Source: Methylobacterium iners (GTDB taxonomy: Bacteria; Pseudomonadota; Alphaproteobacteria; Rhizobiales; Beijerinckiaceae). From it: a DNA stretch of 64,000 nt. This document shows positions 25,228 through 32,653 of the stretch, in pieces; the stretch's first letter is position 1; each line of letters begins with the position of its first letter. Where the stretch lies: the NCBI RefSeq assembly GCF_022179305.1, contig NZ_BPQP01000049.1:1-64000 (forward strand), given 5' to 3'. The notes beneath the pieces are model-generated. The model was not told the origin of the DNA, searched no databases, and saw nothing but the letters and a program-made list of their open reading frames with translations. The translations under genes and the position numbers were made by a program.

Positions 25228-25250
25228 GTGAAAAGTTCACAAAACGTGAA
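25228..25250. promoter_or_regulatory. three GTGAA half-sites between ftsX and the ydcF-like gene
   Basis: GTGAA (25228-25232), its inverse TTCAC (25236-25240) after 3 bp, and a further GTGAA (25246-25250). The first two form a 13-bp dyad. The group lies 64 bp upstream of the ydcF-like start in a relatively A-rich patch and may be an operator for it. Confidence 0.35.
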
Positions 25251-25308
25251 GACCGGAGTCAAGGTCGCCCACAAACCCTCGTCCTCACAAGGAGATGACC
25301 GGTTCTGG

Positions 25309-26274
25309 TCAGGCCAGGAAGCGCCGGACCGTGAGGCGGGAGACGATGCCAGTGACGACGGAGGCGATGACGCCGATCAGGATGACGCTGGCATAGCCGC
25401 GCCACCCCACTTGGAAGGTGCCGAACAGCGCCTCGATCTCGTCCCCAGCCGGCCCTGAGCGCCAGTTGCGGGCGACGATCCCGGCCAGGGCGAAGGCGGC
25501 GAGCGCTAGGCTCGCGCCGATGACGCCGCCGCGCAGGCCGAGCCGGAAGAAGCGGCGCTGGAAGGCGCGGGCGATGAAGTCGTCGTCGGCACCGACGAAG
25601 TGGAGCACCTCCACGACCTCGCGGTTCCCCGCCATGGCGCCCCGCGTCGCGAAGACGACGGCGAGCCCCGTCGCGACGAGGACGAGGGCGACGATGCCGA
25701 CCCCGATCCCGACGAAGGTGTTGGCCATGGTGGAGAGGCGCTGCAGCCAGAGCGCGTGGTCGTCGAGGCTCGCGATGCCGGGCAGGGCCTCGGTCAACGA
25801 GGCCCGCAAGGCTTTCAGGTCCGGCTCGGGCGAGCGGCCGAGCTTGAGGGTGATGAGACGGGGGACCGGCAGGTCCGTGAGGTCGAGGCCACTTCCGAGC
25901 CAGGGTTCGAGCAGACGTTCCGCCTCCTGCTTGGTGAAGACGCGGGCGGCCGCAATCCCCGGGGCCGCCCGAGCCATGGCTGCGGCGCGGCCGACATCCG
26001 CCTCGATGTCCCGGGCAGGGCTCGGGCGGATCTGGATGGTGACCTCCTGCGCGACCGTGCCCTGCCACTGGTCGGCACTCGACGCGACGATCTCGGCGGC
26101 GCCGGCGCACAGGGCTGCCAGGAAGGTCAGGATCGCGATGACGGCGGCGAGCGCCCGGCTCGCCGCCGAGTCCGTCGGGACGAGGGGTGCGTTCCGCCGC
26201 AAGGTCAGCGGCAGGGCCGGCTCGGTCGCACCGTGGGCGGCGACCGAACGGGGCGGGGGGCCGACCTCACCCAT
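25309..26274 (-). CDS. ftsX: cell division protein FtsX
   Basis: A 321-residue permease-like protein: first membrane helix about residues 42-64, a periplasmic domain, then three helices at the C-terminus (VGIVALVLVATGLAVVF; LRGGVIGASLALAAFALAG; GYASVILIGVIASVVTGIV) with the FtsX family stretch NREVVEVLHFVGADDDFIARAF. With FtsE it forms a complex that activates peptidoglycan hydrolases at the division septum. ATG 26274 overlaps the ftsE stop (TGATG), so the two are translationally coupled. The frame is open further upstream inside ftsE, but an earlier start is not needed. Confidence 0.9.
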   Translation of the reverse strand: MGEVGPPPRSVAAHGATEPALPLTLRRNAPLVPTDSAASRALAAVIAILTFLAALCAGAAEIVASSADQWQGTVAQEVTIQIRPSPARDIEADVGRAAAMARAAPGIAAARVFTKQEAERLLEPWLGSGLDLTDLPVPRLITLKLGRSPEPDLKALRASLTEALPGIASLDDHALWLQRLSTMANTFVGIGVGIVALVLVATGLAVVFATRGAMAGNREVVEVLHFVGADDDFIARAFQRRFFRLGLRGGVIGASLALAAFALAGIVARNWRSGPAGDEIEALFGTFQVGWRGYASVILIGVIASVVTGIVSRLTVRRFLA

Positions 26275-26984
26275 CAGGACTGAACCGCCAAGCGCCCGTC
26301 CCCGAGGACGAGGCGGCGCGCGTCGACGAGGTCCATGAGCGCGAAGTCGTGGGTCGCGATGAGGACGGATGTCCCGAGCCGGTTGAGCTCGATGAAGAGG
26401 CGCAGCAGGCGCCGGCCGAGGCCGGGATCGACGTTGCCGGTCGGCTCGTCGGCGAGCAGCAGCTCCGGTCGGGCGATCAGCGCCCGCGCGATGGCGGCGC
26501 GCTGCTTCTCGCCGCCCGAGAGCAGCGGCGGCAGGACGTGCATGCGCTCGCCCAATCCGACCCATCGCAGCAATTCGACGACTTCGGCCCGATAGCTCGT
26601 CTCCGCGCGGCCCTGGACGCGCAGCGGCAGCGCCACGTTCTCGTAGGTGGTGAGGTGATCGAGCAGGCGAAAATCCTGGAAGACCACGCCCATCCTCCGG
26701 CGCAGGCCCGTCAGCGCCTCGCTCGAGATGCCGCTGACCTCTTCCCCGAACACCGAGACGAGTCCCCGGGTGGGCCTTACCGCGAGCAGGATGAGGCGCA
26801 GGAGCGTGGTCTTGCCCGCGCCCGACGGCCCGGTGAGGAACTGGAAGGAGCGCGGGGCGATCTGGAAGCTCACGTCGCTCAACACTTCCGGTCCGAGCCC
26901 GTAGCGCATCCCGACATGCTCGAACTGAACGACCGGCTCCTCAGCTCCGGGCAGCAAGCTCTCCGCGTTTACCCGATCCGACAC
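26274..26984 (-). CDS. ftsE: cell division ATP-binding protein FtsE
   Basis: A 236-residue ABC ATPase: Walker A LTGPSGAGKTTLLR, FQDFRLLDHLTTYENVALPL, signature LSGGEKQRAAIARAL, Walker B LLLADEPTGNVDPGLG and LIATHDFALMD. The FtsE-specific RMGVVFQDFRLL stretch and the coupled ftsX gene make the call firm. I chose GTG 26984, which has GGGGGG at ideal distance and gives the usual length; the frame stays open to ATG 27110, but that would add 42 residues unlike the family and nearly abut the divergent gene at 27117. Confidence 0.93.
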   Translation of the reverse strand: MSDRVNAESLLPGAEEPVVQFEHVGMRYGLGPEVLSDVSFQIAPRSFQFLTGPSGAGKTTLLRLILLAVRPTRGLVSVFGEEVSGISSEALTGLRRRMGVVFQDFRLLDHLTTYENVALPLRVQGRAETSYRAEVVELLRWVGLGERMHVLPPLLSGGEKQRAAIARALIARPELLLADEPTGNVDPGLGRRLLRLFIELNRLGTSVLIATHDFALMDLVDARRLVLGDGRLAVQS

Positions 26985-27116
26985 GATCCCCCCGCCGAAG
27001 CGCCGCCCACGCGAATCCCTCGCTTCACGGACGATTAACTGCGTTGCGCGAGAACGGTGTGAGTCTTTTTTCGAGCACCGGCAACCGCCGATCGAGCCGT
27101 TGAGCGCCAATTCGCC

Positions 27117-27923
27117 ATGCTGATCGTCTGCCCGGCCTGCGCAAGCGAATATGTGATCGACATCGATCGTGTCGGGAGCGAGGGCCGTTCGGTCCGCTGC
27201 GCGGCCTGCCGTGAAACCTGGTTCATCTCGCCCGACGACGTGGCCGCCGCCCGTGCGGCCGAGCGCGGGGAGGAGCCGGCGAGCGGTCGCGTCGACGACC
27301 AGGCCGCGCTCGACGCCTGGGAGGCGGCGCTTGCCGAGGAAGGCGTCTCCTTCGGCGATCCCGACCCAGCGCCGGCGCCGCCTCCGTCCGAGAAGCCGAA
27401 GGCGCGAGGGCGCAAGAAGAAGGCGGTATCAAGCAAGCGGCGCCCGCGGCTGTCCCTTGCCGCCTCGATCGGCCTCGCCGTGCTCGCGAGCCTGCCGCTG
27501 GCCCTTCTCGCCCGCACCAGCGTCGTTCGCGCGATGCCCCAGAGCGCCGGGGTCTATGCCCGGCTCGGCCTGCCGGTGAACCTGCGCGGCTTGGAGCTGC
27601 GGGACGTCGTCGCCTACCAAGTCCCGGGGGAGGGCGGCCAGACCCAGCTTGTGGTGGAGGGCGACCTCGTCGGGATCGCGGCCAGAGCCGCCACCGTTCC
27701 TCCGATCGAGGTCGAAGTGCGCGATGGCCGCGACCAGAGCCTGTACCGCTGGACCTTGCCCGCCCCGCGGCCGGTGCTCGAGAACCGCGAGACGGCCCGC
27801 TTCCGCGCCAGCCTGTCGACGCCGCCCGTGGAGGGCCGGTCGGTCCAGGTCCGCTTCGCGACCATCACCGCCTCGGAAGCCAAGCTCGACGCCAAGGCCG
27901 ATGCCAGCGCCAAACACCCGTGA
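27117..27923 (+). CDS. MJ0042 zinc-ribbon membrane protein
   Basis: A 268-residue protein. The N-terminus has an MJ0042-type zinc ribbon with CPAC (residues 5-8) and CAAC about 20 residues later, ending ETWF. An acidic/Pro-rich linker follows, then KARGRKKKA and one membrane helix (about 118-138, SIGLAVLASLPLALLA), and a DUF3426-like outer domain (GLPVNLRGLELRDVVAYQ). Such proteins, found next to ftsEX or hpt in Rhizobiales, have no known function; the fold suggests a cytoplasmic zinc finger tethered to a periplasmic domain. It is divergent from ftsE and only 12 bp from hpt, so the two are probably co-transcribed. Confidence 0.85.
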   Translation: MLIVCPACASEYVIDIDRVGSEGRSVRCAACRETWFISPDDVAAARAAERGEEPASGRVDDQAALDAWEAALAEEGVSFGDPDPAPAPPPSEKPKARGRKKKAVSSKRRPRLSLAASIGLAVLASLPLALLARTSVVRAMPQSAGVYARLGLPVNLRGLELRDVVAYQVPGEGGQTQLVVEGDLVGIAARAATVPPIEVEVRDGRDQSLYRWTLPAPRPVLENRETARFRASLSTPPVEGRSVQVRFATITASEAKLDAKADASAKHP

Positions 27924-27935
27924 TATGGCTGCCTC

Positions 27936-28505
27936 ATGAGCAGTCCCGCCAGACGCGTCCGCGTCCTCTTCGACGAAGCCGCCATCGCCCGCCGCAACGA
28001 GGAACTCGCCGGCTCCATCCTGGCCGCGCGGCCCGAGAACCTGCTCGTCGTGGCGGTGCTCAAGGGCAGCTTCATGTTCGCCGCCGACCTGCTGCGCAGC
28101 CTGCACCGGGTCGGGCTCGACCCGCAGGTCGAGTTCGTCCACCTCTCGAGCTACCGGACGGCGACGGTTTCCTCCGGTCAGGTCGAGATCCTGCGCGACG
28201 TCGAGAGCGAGGTTCGCGGGCGCGACGTGCTCCTCATCGACGACATCCTCGAATCCGGCCGGACCCTCGTCTTCGCGAAGGACCTGCTGATGGCGCGCGG
28301 CGCCAACCGCGTCCTGACCGCCGTTCTTCTCGAGAAGCCCGGCAAGCGCGCCGTGACCATCGACGCGGATTTCGTCGGCTTCACCTGCCCCGACGTGTTC
28401 GTCGTCGGCTACGGCATGGACGTCGCCCACGCCTATCGCCAGCTGCCGTTCGTCGGTCTCGTCGATTACGACAGCAGCGAGCCGGACCTGTTCGGCGGCA
28501 CCTGA
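27936..28505 (+). CDS. hpt: hypoxanthine phosphoribosyltransferase
   Basis: A 189-residue type I phosphoribosyltransferase. The PRPP-binding loop DVLLIDDILESGRTL and the N-terminal LLVVAVLKGSFMFAADLLR are diagnostic of Hpt; the C-terminal FTCPDVFVVGYGMDVAHAYR holds the purine-binding residues. It salvages hypoxanthine (and guanine) to IMP/GMP in the cytoplasm. ATG 27936 is 12 bp after the preceding stop. Confidence 0.95.
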   Translation: MSSPARRVRVLFDEAAIARRNEELAGSILAARPENLLVVAVLKGSFMFAADLLRSLHRVGLDPQVEFVHLSSYRTATVSSGQVEILRDVESEVRGRDVLLIDDILESGRTLVFAKDLLMARGANRVLTAVLLEKPGKRAVTIDADFVGFTCPDVFVVGYGMDVAHAYRQLPFVGLVDYDSSEPDLFGGT

Positions 28506-28572
28506 CGAGAAGCGTTGCGGCGACATTTGCGCACATCCGGGCGCAACCGGAACGCGATGCGCTCTTCACGTC

Positions 28573-28601
28573 TTGACACGTCTGAGACGCACCCTTGTGA
28601 T
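28573..28601 (+). promoter_or_regulatory. promoter with internal palindrome upstream of cpdR
   Basis: TTGACA (28573-28578), a 17-bp spacer and TGTGAT (28596-28601) lie 27 bp before the cpdR-like start. The spacer contains the perfect 11-bp dyad CGTCTGAGACG (28579-28589), a possible repressor site. Confidence 0.5.
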
Positions 28602-28628
28602 CGAACGTAGATCGGAGAGCAGGGACCG

Positions 28629-28994
28629 ATGGCCCGCATCCTGCTGGTGGATGACGAAGAGACGGTGCGCGGCTTTCTGAAGCGCGGCCTGGAGATCGAC
28701 GGCCATGCCGTCGTGACCGCGAGCGACGGCAGCGACGGGCTCGACCGTCTGACCGAGGCGCAGGGCGACTTCGACTTGATGCTTACCGACATCCGGATGC
28801 CGCTGATGGACGGGATCGCCCTGGCGCTGGCCGCCAAGCGCGACTTCCCCGACCTGACCATCCTCCTGATGACGGGCTTCGCCGATCAGCGCGAGAGGGC
28901 GCGGGGCCTCGACGCCATCGTGACCGATGTCCTGACCAAGCCCTTCTCCCTGGCCGACCTTCGCTCCACGGTGAACCGGGCGCTGGCGGCCTGA
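28629..28994 (+). CDS. cpdR: CpdR-like single-domain response regulator
   Basis: A 121-residue stand-alone receiver: acidic pocket Asp8/Asp9, phosphorylated Asp54 in MLTDIRMPLMDG, Thr in LLMTGFADQRERARGL, and Lys in LTKPFSLADLR. The LMTGFA...LDAIVTDVLTKPFSLADL pattern and the final Ala-Ala fit CpdR, which in Caulobacter controls polar localisation of ClpXP and CtrA degradation and is itself phosphorylated through the CckA-ChpT relay. Assignment rests on these patterns; another short receiver is possible. It has its own promoter and follows hpt. Confidence 0.78.
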   Translation: MARILLVDDEETVRGFLKRGLEIDGHAVVTASDGSDGLDRLTEAQGDFDLMLTDIRMPLMDGIALALAAKRDFPDLTILLMTGFADQRERARGLDAIVTDVLTKPFSLADLRSTVNRALAA

Positions 28995-29016
28995 GCCGGA
29001 CGCGGGGCGAGGCCCG

Positions 29017-29766
29017 TCAGGTGCCCAGCTTGAGCTCGGCCACCAGACCCTCGACCGCCTCACGCGCGGCCCCGACGGCCTCGGGGTCCTTCCCCCGCAC
29101 CACGATGCGGTTGGCGAAGCCGCCCTGCACCATCGCCGGATAGGAGCCGATCGAGACCGTCGGGTGCGCGGCCGCGACGGCTGCCAACGCGGAGGCGTAG
29201 GTGCCCTCGGGCAGGTTTCCGGCCTCGATCGTCTCCGAGAGCATGCGCTGGCCGGTCGTGAGCGTGGGCCCGATCGCGTCGAGCATCACCTGCATGATCG
29301 CCGGCACGCCGGCCATGACGAAGACGTTGCCGATGCGGAAGCCCGGCGCCTTCGAGATCGGGTTCGGGATGAGGTCGGCCCCGGCCGGGATGCGGGCCAT
29401 GCGCAGGCGGGCCTCGTTGAGATCCTCGGGCTTGTGGCGCTCCAGCAGCATCGCCTTCGCGCGCGGATCGACGTCGATGGTCACGCCGAAGGCCCGGGCC
29501 ACGCAATCGGCGGTGATGTCGTCGTGGGTGGGGCCGATGCCGCCGGTCGTGAACAGGTAGCTGTAGCGGGCCCGCAAGGCGTTCACGGCGGCGACGATCT
29601 CGTCGGCCTCGTCCGGCACCACCCGCACCTCGCGCAGCTCGATACCGATCGCGGTGAGGTACTCGGCGATGGTGCCGATGTTCTTGTCCTTGGTCCGTCC
29701 CGACAGGATCTCGTCGCCGATGACGAGCACGGAGGCGGTGACGGTCTGGGGTACGGTGGAGGTCAT
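29017..29766 (-). CDS. CinA-like / molybdopterin-binding (MoCF) domain protein
   Basis: A 249-residue protein containing the MoaB/MogA-fold domain of the competence/damage-inducible CinA N-terminus: SVLVIGDEILSGRTKDKN, the signature FTTGGIGPTHDDITADCVA and FRIGNVFVMAGVPAIMQVM. The C-terminal CinA deamidase domain is absent. Proteins of this size (COG1058) may have ADP-ribose or FAD pyrophosphatase-like activity; the function here is unknown. ATG 29766 follows GAGG-poor sequence but gives the usual start TASVLVIGDE. It converges on the cpdR gene. Confidence 0.88.
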   Translation of the reverse strand: MTSTVPQTVTASVLVIGDEILSGRTKDKNIGTIAEYLTAIGIELREVRVVPDEADEIVAAVNALRARYSYLFTTGGIGPTHDDITADCVARAFGVTIDVDPRAKAMLLERHKPEDLNEARLRMARIPAGADLIPNPISKAPGFRIGNVFVMAGVPAIMQVMLDAIGPTLTTGQRMLSETIEAGNLPEGTYASALAAVAAAHPTVSIGSYPAMVQGGFANRIVVRGKDPEAVGAAREAVEGLVAELKLGT

Positions 29767-29859
29767 CGATATCCGTTTCGGTGCTGTGCGGCGCTGCAGG
29801 CCAGGTAACGCGGGACACGCATTCCCGCCATCGGTTCCGTCGAGGAGGCACCGCGTCCC

Positions 29860-29907
29860 ATGCGCTTCCCGGCAGCCCTGATCGAGGGGCGGCTCGTCCG
29901 GCGATCC
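29860..29907 (+). pseudogene. sfsA: probable sfsA 5' remnant
   Basis: An ATG at 29860, preceded by GAGGAGG at 29842-29848, opens with MRFPAALIEGRLVRR. This is the characteristic start of SfsA (sugar fermentation stimulation protein; the family begins about M-F-x-x-P-L-x-x-G-x-L-I-x-R-Y-K-R-F-L-A-D-V). After about 15 residues the match stops and the frame ends soon after. In Rhizobiales sfsA is often divergent from a CinA-like gene, which is the arrangement here. A deletion seems to have removed the rest of sfsA and joined its start to the cupin region. The identification rests on a short stretch and is tentative. Confidence 0.45.
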
Positions 29908-29947
29908 AGGCCCTGCACCGGACTTGCCGGTTGCCGAGGACCGGACG

Positions 29948-30427
29948 ATGCTCAGCGACCGGTCCGGAGCGGCCGGCGCGAGTGAGCCGATGACCGAGCC
30001 CGCATCATCTCCGACTTGTCGCCTGGTCCGGCCGGGTGAGACCTTCACCGGCAAGCAGGGGCTCGACTACGCGGTGGCCATCTCCGCCGAGAGCGTCGGC
30101 GCCCGAGCCCTGCATATGCAGCTCGTGACCCTGGCGCCGGGCGTCAGGGCCAAGGCGCACAAGCACGAGGCGCATGAGAGCGCGATCCATGTGCTGAGCG
30201 GCGAATCCGGCTGCTGGTACGGGGAGACGCTCGAACACCACGCCGTCGTGCGGGCAGGAGACTTCTTCTATATCCCGGCCGGCGTGCCGCACCTGCCCTA
30301 CAACCCGAGCGACAGCGTTCCTTGCGTCGCGGTGATCGCGCGGACGGATCCGAACGAGCAGGAAAGCGTCGTGCTTCTGCCAGAGCTCGATCGGGCGCTG
30401 GGTCGGCGGGAGGGCGGGGCGATCTGA
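29948..30427 (+). CDS. cupin domain protein
   Basis: A 159-residue single cupin. Metal-binding residues are visible in motif 1 (AHKHEAHESAIHVLSGESG; His, His, Glu pattern) and motif 2 (FYIPAGVPHLPYNPS). The metal and substrate are unknown. ATG 29948 follows GAGGA; ATG 29990 (MTEPASSPTC) is an alternative that removes a poorly conserved N-terminus. It converges on the FkbM gene with 6 bp between stops. Confidence 0.8.
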   Translation: MLSDRSGAAGASEPMTEPASSPTCRLVRPGETFTGKQGLDYAVAISAESVGARALHMQLVTLAPGVRAKAHKHEAHESAIHVLSGESGCWYGETLEHHAVVRAGDFFYIPAGVPHLPYNPSDSVPCVAVIARTDPNEQESVVLLPELDRALGRREGGAI

Positions 30428-30433
30428 TCCCGC

Positions 30434-31282
30434 TCAGCACGCCCGCTCGAACATCAGGTTCAGCCGGGTCGTGGCGATGCGGCGATAGCCGTGGCCTTCC
30501 AGGAGGCCCGGCAGATCGATCTGCCACTGGTCGGTGCCGTTCTCGACGAGGATGAGCCTGGGGTGGAGCGCAGGAGGCGCCTCCCGGAGGAACGGCTCGA
30601 GGATCAGGTCCTCCGCGCCTTCCACGTCGAGCTTGATGCCGTCGATGCGGGTGATGCCCTCGCTCTCGGCGAGCGCCAGCAGCGTCACCGCTGGCACGCG
30701 GATCTGGGCGCCCTCGTTGGTGCCGACGATCTTGAGGCTCGACTCGCCGCGGTTGCGCGGGTCGACGAAGAGCGTCAGCTCGCCCGCCTTGTCCGCCACC
30801 GCGCAGGCCACCGCCTTGATCGTGCCGAACGGGTTCTGGGCGATGTTGTAGGTCAGGCGGTCGAAGACGTCGGGCTGGGGCTCGACGGCGAGGATGCGGG
30901 CCCGCGGGCCGGCGAAGGCCGCGACGAAGAGGGCGTAGGCGCCGATATTCGCGCCGATATCGAGGAAGGTGCAGCCGGGCGGCAGCTTCTCCTTGAGGAT
31001 CGCGCGCTCCTCCGGATCGAAGAATTGCGGCGTGAAGAGCACCTTCTTCTCGCAATTGTTGTTGTAGGGGTGCAGCCGCATCCGGGCGCCGTAGCGCTCG
31101 ACGTCGAGGGGCTGCCCCCGCAGCATCGAGATCGCGATGCGGCGCAGGAAGAGCGCGAGGCGGCGCCCCTGCCAGGTTCGGTCGGAGAGCGTCTGCGTAT
31201 GCGCGGCGATGCGCGCGACGAGACCGGTCGGCACGTAGGTGCCGTAGGGTTGCGTGTCCTTCATATCGGGCGGTGATGCCAT
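30434..31282 (-). CDS. FkbM family methyltransferase
   Basis: A 282-residue SAM-dependent methyltransferase: motif I CTFLDIGANIGAYALFVA, motif II ILAVEPQPDVFDRL, and GIKLDVEGAEDLILEPF, the pattern that defines the FkbM family. Such enzymes O-methylate sugars or polyketides; the acceptor is unknown. The N-terminal 60 residues look like a helical cap. No glycosyltransferase genes lie next to it. ATG 31282 is upstream of a relatively AT-rich 275-bp spacer. Confidence 0.9.
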   Translation of the reverse strand: MASPPDMKDTQPYGTYVPTGLVARIAAHTQTLSDRTWQGRRLALFLRRIAISMLRGQPLDVERYGARMRLHPYNNNCEKKVLFTPQFFDPEERAILKEKLPPGCTFLDIGANIGAYALFVAAFAGPRARILAVEPQPDVFDRLTYNIAQNPFGTIKAVACAVADKAGELTLFVDPRNRGESSLKIVGTNEGAQIRVPAVTLLALAESEGITRIDGIKLDVEGAEDLILEPFLREAPPALHPRLILVENGTDQWQIDLPGLLEGHGYRRIATTRLNLMFERAC

Positions 31283-31557
31283 CGGCGCGGCTTGGCCGCA
31301 ACTGCGGGCGAAGGCCGCCGTTACCGGGGGAGACGTATCGTTCGGCCAGCCCCGACCACGGGGAACCCAATAAGGTCTTCCGACAATACTCTTCCTATCT
31401 TGTCCTATTCATTCGCTATAGAGTCGTTGCTGCGACAGCGAAAAATGAGAGCGACCCTAAAGGCAGGTTAGAAAATGGAGAGAAGAGGAACAGCATTGGT
31501 GTCGTGCCGTTTCTGTGCCGGAAGATCAGTCTTGTCTTCCGTCACATTGGAGCTCGA

Positions 31558-31791
31558 ATGATGAAAAGCATCACGATCACCACGCTAGCTGCGGCGGCCT
31601 CGTTGACTGCCGCTCTGCCCGCCCAGGCGGTCACGCTGCCGGTGGAGCGCAGCGTCACGATCGAGGAGCAGGATCAAAAGCTTCTCCACTCGGTCGGCAA
31701 CAGCTCGTCGAACAGCTCCTCCAACAGCTCTTCGAATTCCTCCAGCAACAGCTCGTCCAACAGCAGCGACGACGACGATTGGGACGACTGA
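31558..31791 (+). CDS. secreted low-complexity Ser/Asn-repeat protein
   Basis: A 77-residue protein with a signal peptide (TTLAAAASLTAALPAQA, cleavage near residue 25), a short VTLPVERSVTIEEQDQKLL segment, then an array of N-S-S-S units (residues about 47-70) and an acidic end DDDDWDD. ATG 31558 or 31561 follows GGAG at good distance. The frame also extends upstream to 31273 but without a signal or pattern. No family is recognised. The spacing of Asn and Ser repeats the same 12-base unit with varied codons, so the protein sequence rather than the DNA is maintained. The acidic tail could bind calcium or a basic partner (speculation). Confidence 0.68.
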   Translation: MMKSITITTLAAAASLTAALPAQAVTLPVERSVTIEEQDQKLLHSVGNSSSNSSSNSSSNSSSNSSSNSSDDDDWDD

Positions 31792-31888
31792 TCGACCCTC
31801 GATCCGTTGAAGTCGAGGCGGGTGCGGGCCATGGGGCCCGGCCCGCTTTGGCGTGTTCGACAGTCGTCATGCGTGATCGCGAGGCGGG

Positions 31889-32611
31889 ATGATCTGGTTC
31901 AGGAACAAGGCGCAGGCCGCCCAGGGGCAAATCGAATTTCTGTGCCGGCCGCAGGACAAGGGCGTCATCGCCGAGCCCTACCCGGCGCGGGACAAGCTTC
32001 CGGACTGGTTTCGCAAGGTGCCGGCGATCGACAAGGAGGTGTTGAGCCCGACCAACAACGCCATCACGGTCAAGCGCTGCATGCCGTTTCTGGATGCCAT
32101 GAGCGCGGGCTGGATCCTGCCGCTCGCCGCCACGGTGCGGCTGGAAGTCAAGGACGAGGGTCGAACCGTCAACGCCGGCTGGGAATTCGACCGCGACATG
32201 GTCGGCAATCACGCGCCCTTCCAGGTCGCCGGCCATCCGGCCCTCCCGCGACCGCCCTGCAAGATGTACAACTACTGGACGATTCGCACGCCACCCGGTT
32301 GGAGCTGCCTGTTCGTCGCGCCGCTGAATCGCGACAACGGCGTGCTCGACGTCATCTCCGGTGTCGTCGATACGGACGAGTACAACTCGCTGATCCATTT
32401 CCCGTTCTTCGCGAACGCGCCGGACGGGATCTACACGTTGGAGAAGGGCACGCCGCTCGTCCAGGTCATTCCCTTCCAGCGCAGCACGACCGACCTCGCG
32501 GCCGTCGTGCGGGCAGAGGACCCAGATGAGGCGGACACCCGCAGGCGCATCCTGCGCAGCACCCAGGCTGGGGACGGCTGGTATCGCAAGACGGCGCGAG
32601 CCAAGCGGTAA
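31889..32611 (+). CDS. DUF6065 family protein
   Basis: A 240-residue soluble protein. Recognisable family stretches are LPDWFRKVPAIDKE, TPPGWSCLFVAPLNR, VVDTDEYNSLIHFPFF and GTPLVQVIPFQR. The family is found in many bacteria near sugar or methyltransferase genes, but no function is known. ATG 31889 gives IWFRNKAQAAQGQIEFLC; no signal peptide is present. It lies between the Ser/Asn-repeat protein and a two-component system, all on one strand with gaps of 97 and 42 bp, so one transcript is possible. Confidence 0.8.
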   Translation: MIWFRNKAQAAQGQIEFLCRPQDKGVIAEPYPARDKLPDWFRKVPAIDKEVLSPTNNAITVKRCMPFLDAMSAGWILPLAATVRLEVKDEGRTVNAGWEFDRDMVGNHAPFQVAGHPALPRPPCKMYNYWTIRTPPGWSCLFVAPLNRDNGVLDVISGVVDTDEYNSLIHFPFFANAPDGIYTLEKGTPLVQVIPFQRSTTDLAAVVRAEDPDEADTRRRILRSTQAGDGWYRKTARAKR

Positions 32612-32653
32612 CCGGCGTCCGAGATCACGCAAGCGGGTGCAGCGTCAGGTCCC

